Notes: generated by a model from the letters alone, not told the origin. DNA of 64,000 bases from Flavobacteriales bacterium UBA7612 (GCA_002484335.1 DLJQ01000021.1:1-64000); one strand, 5' to 3'. Shown: positions 8,802-18,792, numbered from the stretch's first letter. Program-made: numbers and translations.

Positions 8802-10421
8802 ATGAGAAAAATATTTCAGTACTGTATATTATTGATTTCTATTCTGCTACTAGCAAGTTGTAATAAAAATAAAGATTATACCATTCTAATCCCCACTGAT
8901 GCAGATTTTGTTACATTAATAAATCCTAAAGCTATCGCAGAAAAAGGTAACTTTCAAAAATTAGATCAATATAAATTTTATCAATTATTTGAAAACGAAA
9001 TTAAAGATCAGGATCCAAAAATTAATGAATTATTACAAAATATAAAAAAAAGCCCAACCTCAGCAGGTATTGATATTATTAGTCCTATTTATATTTTTGG
9101 GCAAAAACTACAATCTAAAAATATGGTTGCTCTCATTGCAAATATGAGAGATAAAAGCCAATTTGAAGAACACCTAAAAATATTGTATAAGGGTATATAT
9201 AATCAAGAAATTTCGTTTGAAAAAGAAAATGGTTTTACAATAATAAAAGATTTTGAAAAACCATTTATTGCATGGAATAAGACGCAATTTATAATGATCG
9301 TTTCGGAATTTGGTGTTTCTCGAAACTTAGTGAAAAATTATTTCGAAAAAATAATTAATGACAAACATTCACTTGCCAAAGAAAATAGTAGCTTTTCTGA
9401 TTTTGTAAAAAAATCTCAAGATATTAATATTTGGTATACTGGAAATTTTCTTAAAAACTTCTCAAAACCAAATGAAGATTCTAAAAAAAATCTTGATTTT
9501 ACTAAAAGTTCATGGGTAAATTTAATCTCATTTACATCTGACGGAATTAACTTCACTCAAAAATTCCATCCTGATGCTATTACTAAAGATGAATTAAGAA
9601 AACGTCCAATGTGGAAATCAAAAATTAATACAGATTTCTTTAAATATTTTCCATCTCAAAGTTATTTAAATATTGGTTTAGGTATATATCCCACGAATAC
9701 ACACTATATTTTCGAAAATCAAAATTATTTTTCAGATTTTCTTGAACAATATGAAATTGATTTAAAAAAATTAGAACAAAGTTTTGAAGGTGAAGCCTTA
9801 TTTAGTATATATGATTTTGAAGTCGGTAAATCATTTAATGCAAATGATTTTTTTGGAAAAAAAGATAAATTCATGAAACAAGTTGTTTATCCTCAGTTTA
9901 TTTTTGCTGGAAAGATGAAAAATAAAATATTCTATAATGACTTTATAACAACACACCAAGAAAAAATTAAAAATGAGGGAAAATATTATATGTTACCTAT
10001 TTCAACAAATGTAAAATTATATATTACTTACAAAGATGATTTAATGTACATAACAAATAATCAAACTACGATGAATCGTTTTACAATAAATTTTATAAGT
10101 AAAGACAATTTTTTACATACTCAATATGCTACTAATGCAAAAAATTCAATGTTTGGATATGTTAATCTTAATTTCGATGAATATCCAACTGAAGTTAAAC
10201 AATATATTTACGAACAAATTCCATTTGGAAATACAAAAGAAGTACAAGATATTTTATCCAATTTTGATTATATAGATTACAGAGTTTCTAATGAATATAC
10301 AAAAACAGGGAAAATACACATGAAAAAAACAGATAAAAATAGCTTAGAAGTTATTTTACTTCTTGTTGATGAAGCTTACTCTTTATTTTTTTCACAAAAT
10401 AATACATCAAATGGAAATTAA
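8802..10421 (+). CDS. DUF4836-like lipoprotein
   Basis: A 539-aa lipoprotein with a lipobox LLLASC (Cys20). The mature protein begins NKNKDYTILIPTDADF, which resembles DUF4836 lipoproteins of Bacteroidetes with their IPxDA opening. No enzyme motif is seen. It is the first gene of a tight operon: the next gene, an ABC ATPase, starts 11 nt before this one stops. Coupling to an ABC ATPase and permease suggests an accessory envelope component of that transporter, but this is inferred from position only. The family call is from memory and moderate. Confidence 0.65.
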   Translation: MRKIFQYCILLISILLLASCNKNKDYTILIPTDADFVTLINPKAIAEKGNFQKLDQYKFYQLFENEIKDQDPKINELLQNIKKSPTSAGIDIISPIYIFGQKLQSKNMVALIANMRDKSQFEEHLKILYKGIYNQEISFEKENGFTIIKDFEKPFIAWNKTQFIMIVSEFGVSRNLVKNYFEKIINDKHSLAKENSSFSDFVKKSQDINIWYTGNFLKNFSKPNEDSKKNLDFTKSSWVNLISFTSDGINFTQKFHPDAITKDELRKRPMWKSKINTDFFKYFPSQSYLNIGLGIYPTNTHYIFENQNYFSDFLEQYEIDLKKLEQSFEGEALFSIYDFEVGKSFNANDFFGKKDKFMKQVVYPQFIFAGKMKNKIFYNDFITTHQEKIKNEGKYYMLPISTNVKLYITYKDDLMYITNNQTTMNRFTINFISKDNFLHTQYATNAKNSMFGYVNLNFDEYPTEVKQYIYEQIPFGNTKEVQDILSNFDYIDYRVSNEYTKTGKIHMKKTDKNSLEVILLLVDEAYSLFFSQNNTSNGN

Positions 10422-11052
10422 AATCGAACAAATTCTTCCATATCCTTTAAAAGATTTTGGATTCAATGAATCAGAGATTTGGAAAAAAAATTATACCTTT
10501 TCAAATGATGAAATTTATCAAATTGTAGCACATTCAGGTGTTGGTAAATCTACCTTGATGAATATATTATATGGTGACCGAAAAGATTACGATGGTAATG
10601 TATATTTTGATAATAAAAATATTAAAAACATTCATATCAATGAATGGACAAAAATTCATCGAACTCAACTTGCTTATGTTTTCCAAGGTTTACACCTTTT
10701 TGAAGAATTAACATTAATGGAAAATATTCAATTAAAAAATGTTTTAACAAATCATCAATCAGAAGAACAGATCATAAGCTGGATAAAAAAAGTTGGATTA
10801 GAAAAACATTTACATCAAAAAGCAGTTCATCTTTCTTATGGTCAGCGACAACGTATTGCTGTTATTAGAGCTATTTGTCAACCATTTGATTTTTTATTAC
10901 TTGATGAACCTTTTAGTCATTTAGATGAAGAGAATCAGAAAATATTACTTGATTTAATCATCTCAGAATCTAAAAAAAATAAAGCAGGTGTTATATTCAC
11001 AAGCTTACATGAAATTCACGATAAACGATTAAAAAATGTCATTAAACTCTAA
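10411..11052 (+). CDS. ABC transporter ATP-binding protein (LolD/MacB-like)
   Basis: A 213-aa cytoplasmic ATPase. Walker A is HSGVGKST (41-48), the Q-loop is at Gln92 in YVFQGLHLF, the signature is LSYGQ (141-145), and Walker B is FLLLDEP (161-167) with a D-loop. The switch (H-loop) region reads IFTSLHE: the His is one residue later than the usual IFVTH pattern. The ATG at 10411 was chosen over an upstream in-frame Met at 10363 because it overlaps the preceding stop by only 11 nt and fits the family N terminus. It overlaps the permease gene by 17 nt, so translation is likely coupled. It probably powers the permease at 11036-12244. Confidence 0.88.
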   Translation: MEIKIEQILPYPLKDFGFNESEIWKKNYTFSNDEIYQIVAHSGVGKSTLMNILYGDRKDYDGNVYFDNKNIKNIHINEWTKIHRTQLAYVFQGLHLFEELTLMENIQLKNVLTNHQSEEQIISWIKKVGLEKHLHQKAVHLSYGQRQRIAVIRAICQPFDFLLLDEPFSHLDEENQKILLDLIISESKKNKAGVIFTSLHEIHDKRLKNVIKL

Positions 11053-12244
11053 TACATTAATAGAAAAATTAGTCCGTAAAAATTTAAGTATTTTACGTAT
11101 TATCACTTTTTGCTGTTTCTCTACAATTGGTTTTTTTATTCTTTTATTAGCAGGAACAATCTATTTAGATTATGCTAAAAATTTTGGAGAAGACAGTTCT
11201 ATATGGAAAGCAAATTATATTGTTCTCAATAAAAACATTTCTGCTTTACAAACATTAACAGGCGAAAAACCAAGCTTTACTGAAGAAGAAATAAACGAAT
11301 TAAAAAACCAGCCTTTCATAGAAAATATAGGAACTTTCGAGAGCAGTCAATTCCCTGTAAAATTACAAATTGGTGGTATTGGAGGGATAAGAGGTTTTTC
11401 TACTGATTTATTTTTTGAATCTATTCCAGAACAATTTATTGATGTAGATAAAAAAGAATGGAACTGGAAAGATGGTGAAGATTTTATTCCTATCATTATA
11501 CCAAAAAATTATCTTAATTTATATAATTTTGGTTTTGCTACAAGCCAAGGATTACCACAAGTTTCTGAAAGTTTATTTAAACAAATACCTTTTCAATTAA
11601 TTATAGGAAAAGGCGAAAAACAAAAAACATATCAAGCTAAAATAATTGATTTCACAACAAAAATTAATACAATTCTAGTACCAGAAAAGTTTTTAAAATG
11701 GGCAAATAAAAATTATGCAAATAAAAATAACCTTAATCCCTCTAGAGTAATTGTTAAAACAAAATCTGAAGGAGATGAAAACTCAATCCCTTATTTTGAA
11801 CAACATAATTATGACATTAATAAAGATGAATTAAAAAACAATGAATTGACTTATTATCTTAAATTATCTTTTTCTCTTGTTTTACTTATAGGATTAATAA
11901 TAGTTTTAGCTGCAATTTGGTTAATGATCATTAATTTTCAATTAATGATTGAAAAAAATAAACATAAAACAAAAGATTTATTCTTGATCGGCTACAGTAT
12001 TAATCAATTAGCTCGTCCTTATCTAAAATTTTCATTAGTATTAATGTCTATTAGCTATATAATTTCATTACCATTTGTTTATTATATCATAAAAATGATA
12101 CAAACAAAAATTGGTAAATTTATGAACTTAGATCATTCATCTATCTGGACTGTTACTTGTTTCGGAATTATTATGATTATATTTATTTATATAATAAACA
12201 GAATAATACTTAAACAATCTATAAAAAAAATAGTATTAAAATAA
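11036..12244 (+). CDS. FtsX/MacB-type ABC permease
   Basis: A 402-aa inner membrane protein. One membrane segment near 20-45 is followed by a large periplasmic part (about 46-270) and three more membrane segments near 272-298, 328-352 and 368-390. This four-helix layout is typical of FtsX/MacB/LolC-type permeases that act on lipoproteins, peptides or the cell wall rather than pump small solutes across the bilayer. The start overlaps the ATPase gene. The substrate is unknown. A bidirectional terminator follows at 12302-12339. Confidence 0.82.
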   Translation: MSLNSNTLIEKLVRKNLSILRIITFCCFSTIGFFILLLAGTIYLDYAKNFGEDSSIWKANYIVLNKNISALQTLTGEKPSFTEEEINELKNQPFIENIGTFESSQFPVKLQIGGIGGIRGFSTDLFFESIPEQFIDVDKKEWNWKDGEDFIPIIIPKNYLNLYNFGFATSQGLPQVSESLFKQIPFQLIIGKGEKQKTYQAKIIDFTTKINTILVPEKFLKWANKNYANKNNLNPSRVIVKTKSEGDENSIPYFEQHNYDINKDELKNNELTYYLKLSFSLVLLIGLIIVLAAIWLMIINFQLMIEKNKHKTKDLFLIGYSINQLARPYLKFSLVLMSISYIISLPFVYYIIKMIQTKIGKFMNLDHSSIWTVTCFGIIMIIFIYIINRIILKQSIKKIVLK

Positions 12245-12301
12245 ATTATTATAATAATCCCTTGAACTAGAAAAATATAGTAAATCAGTTATAATTATTA
12301 G

Positions 12302-12339
12302 AAAAAAAAAGGATTCTGATAAACAGAATCCTTTTTTTT
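12302..12339. terminator. Bidirectional terminator between convergent genes
   Basis: Stem GGATTCTG/CAGAATCC with a short AT loop and long A and T runs. It serves the ABC operon on plus and the small barrel gene on minus. Confidence 0.85.
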
Positions 12340-12356
12340 ATTATTAAATTGTTCTA

Positions 12357-13022
12357 TTAAAAAGAATAACCTACACCAAAAGTGAATGAATTATTTTTGA
12401 TATTTAAATCTTTAGCACCATCCTCTCCTTTGTCAATTTTTGTTAATCCCATGTAGTATCTTGCATTAACATTAATATGATCTGTAAGATTATAACCTAC
12501 ACCATAATTCACACCAAAGTCAAAATTTTGAATATTATCTTTGATATTTGTTTTAGTAGTAGTATTGTTAACAGTTCCATTAGCAAAAGTTGATTCTACA
12601 TTTTTGTTACTTCCATAAACAAGAAAACCTGCCTGTGGACCAGCTTCAACGTTAAAACGAGAACCAGCAATGTAATATTTAAACATTACAGGAACTTGAA
12701 TATAATCTAAAGTTGTAATGTTTTTTGTTTGTCTTGCAGTTGACCCATCTAAATTGTATAAATATTGATCTCTTGATCCTTTACCAGCTAATCTTGCATA
12801 GTTAACCTCTGGTTGAATAGAAAAACTTTGAGTTACTGGAAAATTTGCATAAACACCAGCTGTAAATCCAACTGCGTAATCTGTTTTACTAATATCTTTC
12901 CCATTATATGAAGACATATTAGCAGCCGATTTAACACCAAACTGAGGAGCTAATGTTTTTTCTTGAGCGCTCAAATTAGCAATACCTAACACAGTAGCAG
13001 CAATAAAAAATATTTTTTTCAT
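12357..13022 (-). CDS. Outer membrane beta-barrel protein
   Basis: A 221-aa secreted protein with a signal peptide ending near LSAQ (19-20). The rest alternates polar and hydrophobic residues as in small porin-like barrels (PorT/OMP_b-brl family): FGVKSAANMS, VGFTAGVYANF, QPEVNYARL, FNVEAGPQAGFLVYG, FDFGVNYGVGYN. It ends with an aromatic FTFGVGYSF, the usual C-terminal strand for barrel assembly. The true role is unknown. A possible promoter is at 13094-13126. Confidence 0.82.
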   Translation of the reverse strand: MKKIFFIAATVLGIANLSAQEKTLAPQFGVKSAANMSSYNGKDISKTDYAVGFTAGVYANFPVTQSFSIQPEVNYARLAGKGSRDQYLYNLDGSTARQTKNITTLDYIQVPVMFKYYIAGSRFNVEAGPQAGFLVYGSNKNVESTFANGTVNNTTTKTNIKDNIQNFDFGVNYGVGYNLTDHINVNARYYMGLTKIDKGEDGAKDLNIKNNSFTFGVGYSF

Positions 13023-13093
13023 CGTTTAAATTTTTATAGTTCTAATTATGATAATATTAATATCACAATTTCTGTACCAATTATTGTTAATTA

Positions 13094-13126
13094 TAAAATT
13101 AAATAATATAAGAGTATTTAAAACAA
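13094..13126 (-). promoter_or_regulatory. Possible promoter of the barrel gene
   Basis: On the minus strand TTG (13126-13124) is followed after 22 nt by TAATTTTA (13101-13094), one mismatch from TAnnTTTG. The distance to the start codon is about 70 nt. Confidence 0.35.
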
Positions 13127-13306
13127 AGCATTAAAAAGAAAAAAATAACGATAATTTAATATTAATTAAAAATAAATATAACTCTCAAAATAATCACTTT
13201 AAACGATAAAAATTACTTTGATTTTAAAATTATGACTTACTAACTTGAAATCGTAATTTATAAATAAACTAAATAATTTATGTTAAAGTATCATGACAAT
13301 CTAAAC

Positions 13307-13343
13307 AAAAAAGGCTTCAAAATAAAATTTTGAAGCCTTTTAA
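13307..13343 (-). terminator. Terminator of the DUF2723 gene
   Basis: Near-perfect inverted repeat with core GGCTTCAAAAT and A/T flanks, 18 bases beyond the stop codon. Confidence 0.8.
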
Positions 13344-13360
13344 TATAAACATGACAGATA

Positions 13361-16300
13361 TTATTGACCTACCATCTTATATAATATATTTTGTTGTTGT
13401 TTAGCATAGTTTGTATCTATTTCTGCTGCTACACCGATCATTTCATCTAAATAATTAAATTGATTCATTATTTTTGATTGATCAGCAGCATCTACTTTTC
13501 CATCTGCAACAATACTTTTATATAAACTTTCAAATTTTTTAAGAGCAGGAGTATATGCTGTTTCAAAAACTTTAATTGCTTTTTCTTTATCGCCTCTTTC
13601 TCCTAAAGCAGAAGCTTCATTATAAATTGACATCATTAAATCATTCTTCGCACTAGAAAAATCTGACCCAACAGAATATCCTTTACCAGCTGGTAGGGAT
13701 TCAAAAAATGCTATTTTAGAATTTGTTTGTTTACGTACATAATCAAATAATTCTTTTGCTTTTTTATCTTCTCCAGCTTTTAAGTAAACACCCGCTATTC
13801 TACTTACTCCATAACCTATATCATATTTTGGTAAAGCAGGAATTTCCAACATCACTTTATCTAAAACAGCTACAGCTTCTTTTTTACGACCTGCATGTAA
13901 TAAATCATCTGCCAAACGAACAGCTATATTTCTATATGATGATGTATAAATACGCTCTGTTAAGCTAAATGAAGCATCTGGATTATTGAATCCTGACCAT
14001 TTATAAGAATTAAATGTTTTTAATAGCATGTTTGTATCAGAAGCTCCAATAACTCCTCCTTTACCAAATTGAGTATAAATTGGAACTAATTTATAACTTA
14101 AACCAGCATTCAATAAATAATCATTCATAAAGAAAGTATTTTCTGGATCAGAAACTCCTCCTCCACTAAAATAAATTGGACGATCCCAATTGTATTTAGC
14201 CATCATTGATAATAACAATAAATTATTTTTGAATAAGCTTGATGACTTAATATTAATTGTTATTTCATCAACCATTTTATCTGCATCTTTGGGATTTACA
14301 ATTCCATATTTCAATGCATTTTCTTTGTTTACAGGAACTGTAATTTTAGATACTGGAAGATAATTTGCTTGACCAATTGTGTAACCAAAATAATCTGCCA
14401 ATGCTTGTTTTTCTGGTAACTTATTATTTAAAAGAAACTCTATTGCTTCTTTTGCAGTCATGCTATCTTTCGTTAAATATTTTTGTAATGGTTTTAAGTT
14501 TTTATAAACCGTTATAACCTGATTTGGATCAATTTCTGGATCAACTAAATATTGACTAACCTGATCAATAGGCATTTCGCTAAGCGTTTCTAATGTTTGT
14601 TTAGAATCTGGTTTTATAAAACTATTCAACTGATCAAAAATATTTTTAATTGATCCACCGACAATAAATATTTGATCATTTGATCCTGATTGATAATCTT
14701 TAGGTTTTAAATCACTAGGAATTGGAGCAGAGTTATATGTCTTTCTTAATAACTGCTCTAAATTCCAAGGGGAAGCAGCTAAAGTTAAATTAGCAATTTT
14801 TACATCATCACGGAAATTTTCCGTTTCTTGTAATCCCCATAATGGATATGTGTCATTATCTCCATAAACAAATAATATTGCATTCTTATCTAATGGATTT
14901 AGATAATTATAAGCTAAAGAATAAGCTACAGAGCGTTCAGATCTATCATGATCATCCCAGTTTTGAGCTCCCATTAAAACTGGAATTCCTGCTAAAATAA
15001 TAACCGTTCCAAAAGCTAAAGAAGGCTTTAATTCTTTCTTTAATAATTTTTTAATTATAAAATAGATTCCTTGAACACCAAGTCCAATCCAAATAGAAAA
15101 AGCATAAAAAGAACTAACTAATGCATAATCTCTCTCTCTAGGTTCGAATGGTTTTACAGATGTATAAAAGATAATACCTACACTTGTTAATACAAATAAT
15201 GATAATAAAGACCACCAATTTACAAAGTTTCTATTTAATTGTGTAAATAGCCCTATTAATCCTAATATTAATGGTAACATAAAATAAACATTTGTCCCAT
15301 CATTTACATATTCTGCAGGTAATTTAGATTGATCTCCTAAACGAGGATTATCTATAAATGGAATTCCTGAAATCCAATTTCCTTTCGTAATTTCAAAGTT
15401 TCCTTCTAAATCATTTTGGCGACCAGAAAAATTCCATAAGAAATAACGAATAAACATATAGTTTACTTGATAATCTATAAAATAGTTTAACTCTTCTCCA
15501 AATGTTGGAGGTTCTATATCTAAAATTTCATTATATTTCTTTAATTCAGCTACTTTCAATTGACGATTTTGTCTTTTTTCTACTAACTGAGCATACATTT
15601 TTTGTGCTTCTTGATCGCTAGCATATTTAGCATTCAAAGAAAACTTAGGAAAAGCATAAACACCTGCATAGTTTTCCATTACGCTAGGATCATTACTAAA
15701 CATTTTAGGGAAAAATTTGACATATTTATCGTCATATTTATAATCTAACCTATCAGCAACTTTTACATATTTCCCTAAACGATTATCTTTAATATATTCA
15801 GAACTACGAACTGTGCTTTCTGGAGCTCCATTAGCATCTCTTTTTATTCCATCATTTGCAATGTAAGCAGTAAAAACTGGCCCATAAGTTGTTGGCCATG
15901 TACCATATTGTTCACGATTAAAATAGTCTAAAACACCCAAAGCTGTATCAGGATCATTTAAATTCATTTGAGGATTTGCATTCGCTCTAATTGGAATTAC
16001 TAACCAACAAGAAAAACCAATCAACATAAATGTTACACACCATGTAATTGTATTTAATAATGCTGAACCATATTTATGTGATAATTTTATAATAAAATAA
16101 AATACTGCTATAAGAATAATTGCAGCTATTATGGTACCTGAATTAAAAGGCATTCCTAGATTATTCACAACATATATTTCTGTATGGCCAAAGAAAGTCA
16201 TTACAACAGGAAATATAATTTTGAATACAAATGCAAGAATAACAAGAGTTATAACATTAGCAATAATAAAACTTTTAATCGTAAATCTATATTTCCTAGC

Positions 16301-16978
16301 ATAGTACACAAAACAAACAGCTGGTATTGCTAGCATAGCCATTAAGTGAACACCAATAGATAAACCAATAACCAAAGAAATTACAACTAACCATTTATTA
16401 CCTCTTGGTGTGTCTGCAACTTGATCCCATTTTGTAACTAACCAGAATAATAAAGCTGTAAAAAATGATGCCATCGCATACACTTCACCTTCTACAGCAG
16501 AAAACCAAAATGTATCACTAAACATAAATGCAGCGGCTCCAATAAAACCTCCTCCTAATGTTATAATTTTTTGAGTCGTATTTATCTCTATATCATCTAC
16601 ATTGATAGGATCTTGAGTATTAGCAAACATTTTACGAATAAAATATGTAATAGTCCAAAACAATAACATTATTGTCCCTGCACTATATAGTGCTGATGTA
16701 CTATTAATAAGTATTGCATATTTACTTCCATCTCCAAAAGCTAAACCAGACCAAACTGCTCCCATTAATTGAAATAGAGCGGCTCCAGGTGCATGTGTAA
16801 CTCCTAATTTTGCAGATGATACAATATATTCTCCACAATCCCATAAACTTAAATGTCGTTCCATCGACATCAAATACAATATTGATGAGATGATGAAAAT
16901 GAAGACACCTAAGAGATTATTCCATTTTTTAAAATTTATTTTCATTTTATTCGATAAGTTGTCTTGCGAAATTAACAT
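13361..16978 (-). CDS. DUF2723 (TMEM260-like) membrane protein, putative protein O-glycosyltransferase
   Basis: A 1205-aa protein. The N-terminal half (to about 700) is rich in membrane helices and opens with a DUF2723 hallmark: a first helix, then LWDCGEYI (Asp47, Glu50), GVTHAPGAALFQ and a GT-C-like layout. The C-terminal part (about 720-1205) is soluble, with helical repeats near the end. DUF2723 is shared with human TMEM260, a protein O-mannosyltransferase of the GT-C type. A transferase role in Bacteroidetes protein O-glycosylation is therefore a plausible inference, not shown here. An internal Met12 (16945) could be the true start. The gene is monocistronic and divergent from guaB. Confidence 0.8.
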   Translation of the reverse strand: MLISQDNLSNKMKINFKKWNNLLGVFIFIISSILYLMSMERHLSLWDCGEYIVSSAKLGVTHAPGAALFQLMGAVWSGLAFGDGSKYAILINSTSALYSAGTIMLLFWTITYFIRKMFANTQDPINVDDIEINTTQKIITLGGGFIGAAAFMFSDTFWFSAVEGEVYAMASFFTALLFWLVTKWDQVADTPRGNKWLVVISLVIGLSIGVHLMAMLAIPAVCFVYYARKYRFTIKSFIIANVITLVILAFVFKIIFPVVMTFFGHTEIYVVNNLGMPFNSGTIIAAIILIAVFYFIIKLSHKYGSALLNTITWCVTFMLIGFSCWLVIPIRANANPQMNLNDPDTALGVLDYFNREQYGTWPTTYGPVFTAYIANDGIKRDANGAPESTVRSSEYIKDNRLGKYVKVADRLDYKYDDKYVKFFPKMFSNDPSVMENYAGVYAFPKFSLNAKYASDQEAQKMYAQLVEKRQNRQLKVAELKKYNEILDIEPPTFGEELNYFIDYQVNYMFIRYFLWNFSGRQNDLEGNFEITKGNWISGIPFIDNPRLGDQSKLPAEYVNDGTNVYFMLPLILGLIGLFTQLNRNFVNWWSLLSLFVLTSVGIIFYTSVKPFEPRERDYALVSSFYAFSIWIGLGVQGIYFIIKKLLKKELKPSLAFGTVIILAGIPVLMGAQNWDDHDRSERSVAYSLAYNYLNPLDKNAILFVYGDNDTYPLWGLQETENFRDDVKIANLTLAASPWNLEQLLRKTYNSAPIPSDLKPKDYQSGSNDQIFIVGGSIKNIFDQLNSFIKPDSKQTLETLSEMPIDQVSQYLVDPEIDPNQVITVYKNLKPLQKYLTKDSMTAKEAIEFLLNNKLPEKQALADYFGYTIGQANYLPVSKITVPVNKENALKYGIVNPKDADKMVDEITINIKSSSLFKNNLLLLSMMAKYNWDRPIYFSGGGVSDPENTFFMNDYLLNAGLSYKLVPIYTQFGKGGVIGASDTNMLLKTFNSYKWSGFNNPDASFSLTERIYTSSYRNIAVRLADDLLHAGRKKEAVAVLDKVMLEIPALPKYDIGYGVSRIAGVYLKAGEDKKAKELFDYVRKQTNSKIAFFESLPAGKGYSVGSDFSSAKNDLMMSIYNEASALGERGDKEKAIKVFETAYTPALKKFESLYKSIVADGKVDAADQSKIMNQFNYLDEMIGVAAEIDTNYAKQQQNILYKMVGQ

Positions 16979-17218
16979 AAAAAATTAATATAGATTTGAA
17001 ATAAAAAGATTAAATTCTAATTAGAACTTTTAGATTCATTGTTATTTATAACATTCTTTGCTATATTATTCATAAAATAAATGCGTTTATTAACATTGAT
17101 TAATTAATCAAATAATTTATAAAGCAAAAAAGATTGAAATATAAAGTACCGACGAAGGTATTGTCCTTATAATAAACAATTAATAATGTTTTATTTACAT
17201 AATTATTTGAATAAACTT

Positions 17219-17248
17219 TTGATTCTAATATTTTTTGCTCTAAATTTG
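17219..17248 (+). promoter_or_regulatory. Promoter of guaB
   Basis: TTG (17219-17221), a 19-nt spacer and TAAATTTG (17241-17248) match the Bacteroidetes promoter consensus exactly. The -7 box ends two bases before the first possible ATG (17251), so transcription should begin at or after that ATG. This favours ATG 17263 as the real start. Confidence 0.65.
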
Positions 17249-17250
17249 CA

Positions 17251-18723
17251 ATGCAAAAAGCAATGCCTTTAACAGACAAAATTCTACAGACAGGGTTTAC
17301 TTTTGACGATGTGTTATTAGTTCCTGCATATTCTGAGATATTACCGAACCAAGTATCTCTTAAAACAAGATTCACAGACAATATTACACTAAATATTCCT
17401 ATTGTATCTGCTGCAATGGACACAGTTTCTGAAGCCAGATTAGCGATTGCATTAGCTCGTGAAGGGGGTTTATCATTTATTCATAAAAATATGAGTATTG
17501 AAGAACAAGCTAGTGAAATTGAAATTGTAAAACGTTCAGAAAACGGAATGATCTCTGACCCAATAACACTTACACGTAAACATACTTTACAAGATGCTGT
17601 AAGTTTAATGGAAAAATACAAAATATCTGGATTACCAGTTATTGAAGAAGACAGAACGTTAGTTGGTATTATTACTAATCGTGATATTCGTTATCAAGAA
17701 AACTTTGATCAATTGGTAGAAGATGTAATGACAAAAGAGAATATTATTACTTCTGATATTGATACAGATCTAAAAAAAGCAAAAGAAATTTTATCTCGTC
17801 ACAGAATTGAAAAATTACCAATTGTTGACGAAAACAACAAATTAATTGGTTTAATTACTATTAAAGATATCGATAACTTAACAGAATTTCCAAATGCATG
17901 TAAAGATTCTACAGGACGTTTACGTGTTGGTGCTGGTGTTGGTGTTGGTGCTGATACATTAGAACGTGTACAAGCTTTAGTAAATAAAGGTGTTGACATT
18001 GTCGCTTTAGATTCTGCACATGGACATTCTGCTGGTGTAATTAGTAAAGTTGCTGAAGTTAGAAATGCTTTCCCAAACTTAGATATTGTTGGAGGAAACA
18101 TCGTAACTGCTGACGCTGCAAAAGCTCTTATAGACGCAGGAGCGAATGCATTAAAAGTAGGAGTTGGACCAGGTTCTATATGTACTACTCGTGTTGTAGC
18201 TGGTGTTGGTGTACCTCAACTTTCTGCAATACACGATGTATATAATTATGCTAAAACTCGTAATATTTCTATTATTGGTGATGGTGGAATAAAATTATCT
18301 GGAGATATTGTGAAAGCTGTAGCTGCTGGAGCAAACTTAGTGATGTTAGGAAGTTTATTTGCTGGAACTGATGAAGCTCCAGGTGAAGAAATTATTTTTC
18401 AAGGACGTAAATTTAAAGCTTATCAAGGAATGGGTTCTTTAGCTGCAATGAAAAGAGGTTCTAAAGATAGATACTTCCAAGCTGATGCTAAAAAATTAGT
18501 ACCAGAAGGAATTGAAGGTCGTGTTCCTCACAAAGGTTCTATTGCTGATGTTATATACCAATTATGTGGTGGTCTACGTGCTGGTATGGGATATTGCGGA
18601 ACAGCTACTGTACAAGATTTAATTGAAAATGGTAAATTTGTTCGTATTACAGGTGCTGGACTTAATGAATCTCATCCTCATGATGTTGTTATTACAAAAG
18701 AAGCTCCTAATTACTCTAATTAA
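17251..18723 (+). CDS. guaB: IMP dehydrogenase
   Basis: Oxidises IMP to XMP with NAD+, the committed step of guanine nucleotide synthesis, as a cytoplasmic tetramer. The 490-aa protein begins its conserved barrel with FTFDDVLLVPAYS. Two CBS domains lie at about 98-213, and the active-site loop GPGSICTTR carries catalytic Cys311. GDGGIKLSGD (phosphate binding) and the mobile-flap region follow. Met1 (17251) sits immediately behind the -7 box, so translation may really start at Met5 (17263, 486 aa). Single gene with its own promoter and terminator. Confidence 0.97.
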   Translation: MQKAMPLTDKILQTGFTFDDVLLVPAYSEILPNQVSLKTRFTDNITLNIPIVSAAMDTVSEARLAIALAREGGLSFIHKNMSIEEQASEIEIVKRSENGMISDPITLTRKHTLQDAVSLMEKYKISGLPVIEEDRTLVGIITNRDIRYQENFDQLVEDVMTKENIITSDIDTDLKKAKEILSRHRIEKLPIVDENNKLIGLITIKDIDNLTEFPNACKDSTGRLRVGAGVGVGADTLERVQALVNKGVDIVALDSAHGHSAGVISKVAEVRNAFPNLDIVGGNIVTADAAKALIDAGANALKVGVGPGSICTTRVVAGVGVPQLSAIHDVYNYAKTRNISIIGDGGIKLSGDIVKAVAAGANLVMLGSLFAGTDEAPGEEIIFQGRKFKAYQGMGSLAAMKRGSKDRYFQADAKKLVPEGIEGRVPHKGSIADVIYQLCGGLRAGMGYCGTATVQDLIENGKFVRITGAGLNESHPHDVVITKEAPNYSN

Positions 18724-18742
18724 GATTTAGTTATATAGATAC

Positions 18743-18777
18743 AAAAAATGCAAGTAAAAAATTTACTTGCATTTTTT
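18743..18777 (+). terminator. Terminator of guaB
   Basis: Stem TGCAAGTAAA/TTTACTTGCA with A/T flanks, 20 nt after the stop codon. Confidence 0.85.
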
Positions 18778-18792
18778 TATTTATAGTTTTTT

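Larger units (their letters stand above)
13023..13360. other. 338-bp AT-rich intergenic region
   Basis: No gene or RNA is recognisable. It holds the likely promoter of the barrel gene (13094-13126, minus) and the terminator of the DUF2723 gene (13307-13343). The remainder is AT-rich with no clear repeat. Confidence 0.6.

Noticed and set aside
13723..13968. 81-aa plus-strand frame
   Set aside because: It lies antisense in the DUF2723 gene; hydrophobic by reverse complement of that gene's sequence.
17100..17423. 107-aa minus-strand frame covering the guaB start
   Set aside because: It overlaps the strong guaB promoter and the conserved guaB N terminus; no recognisable protein pattern.
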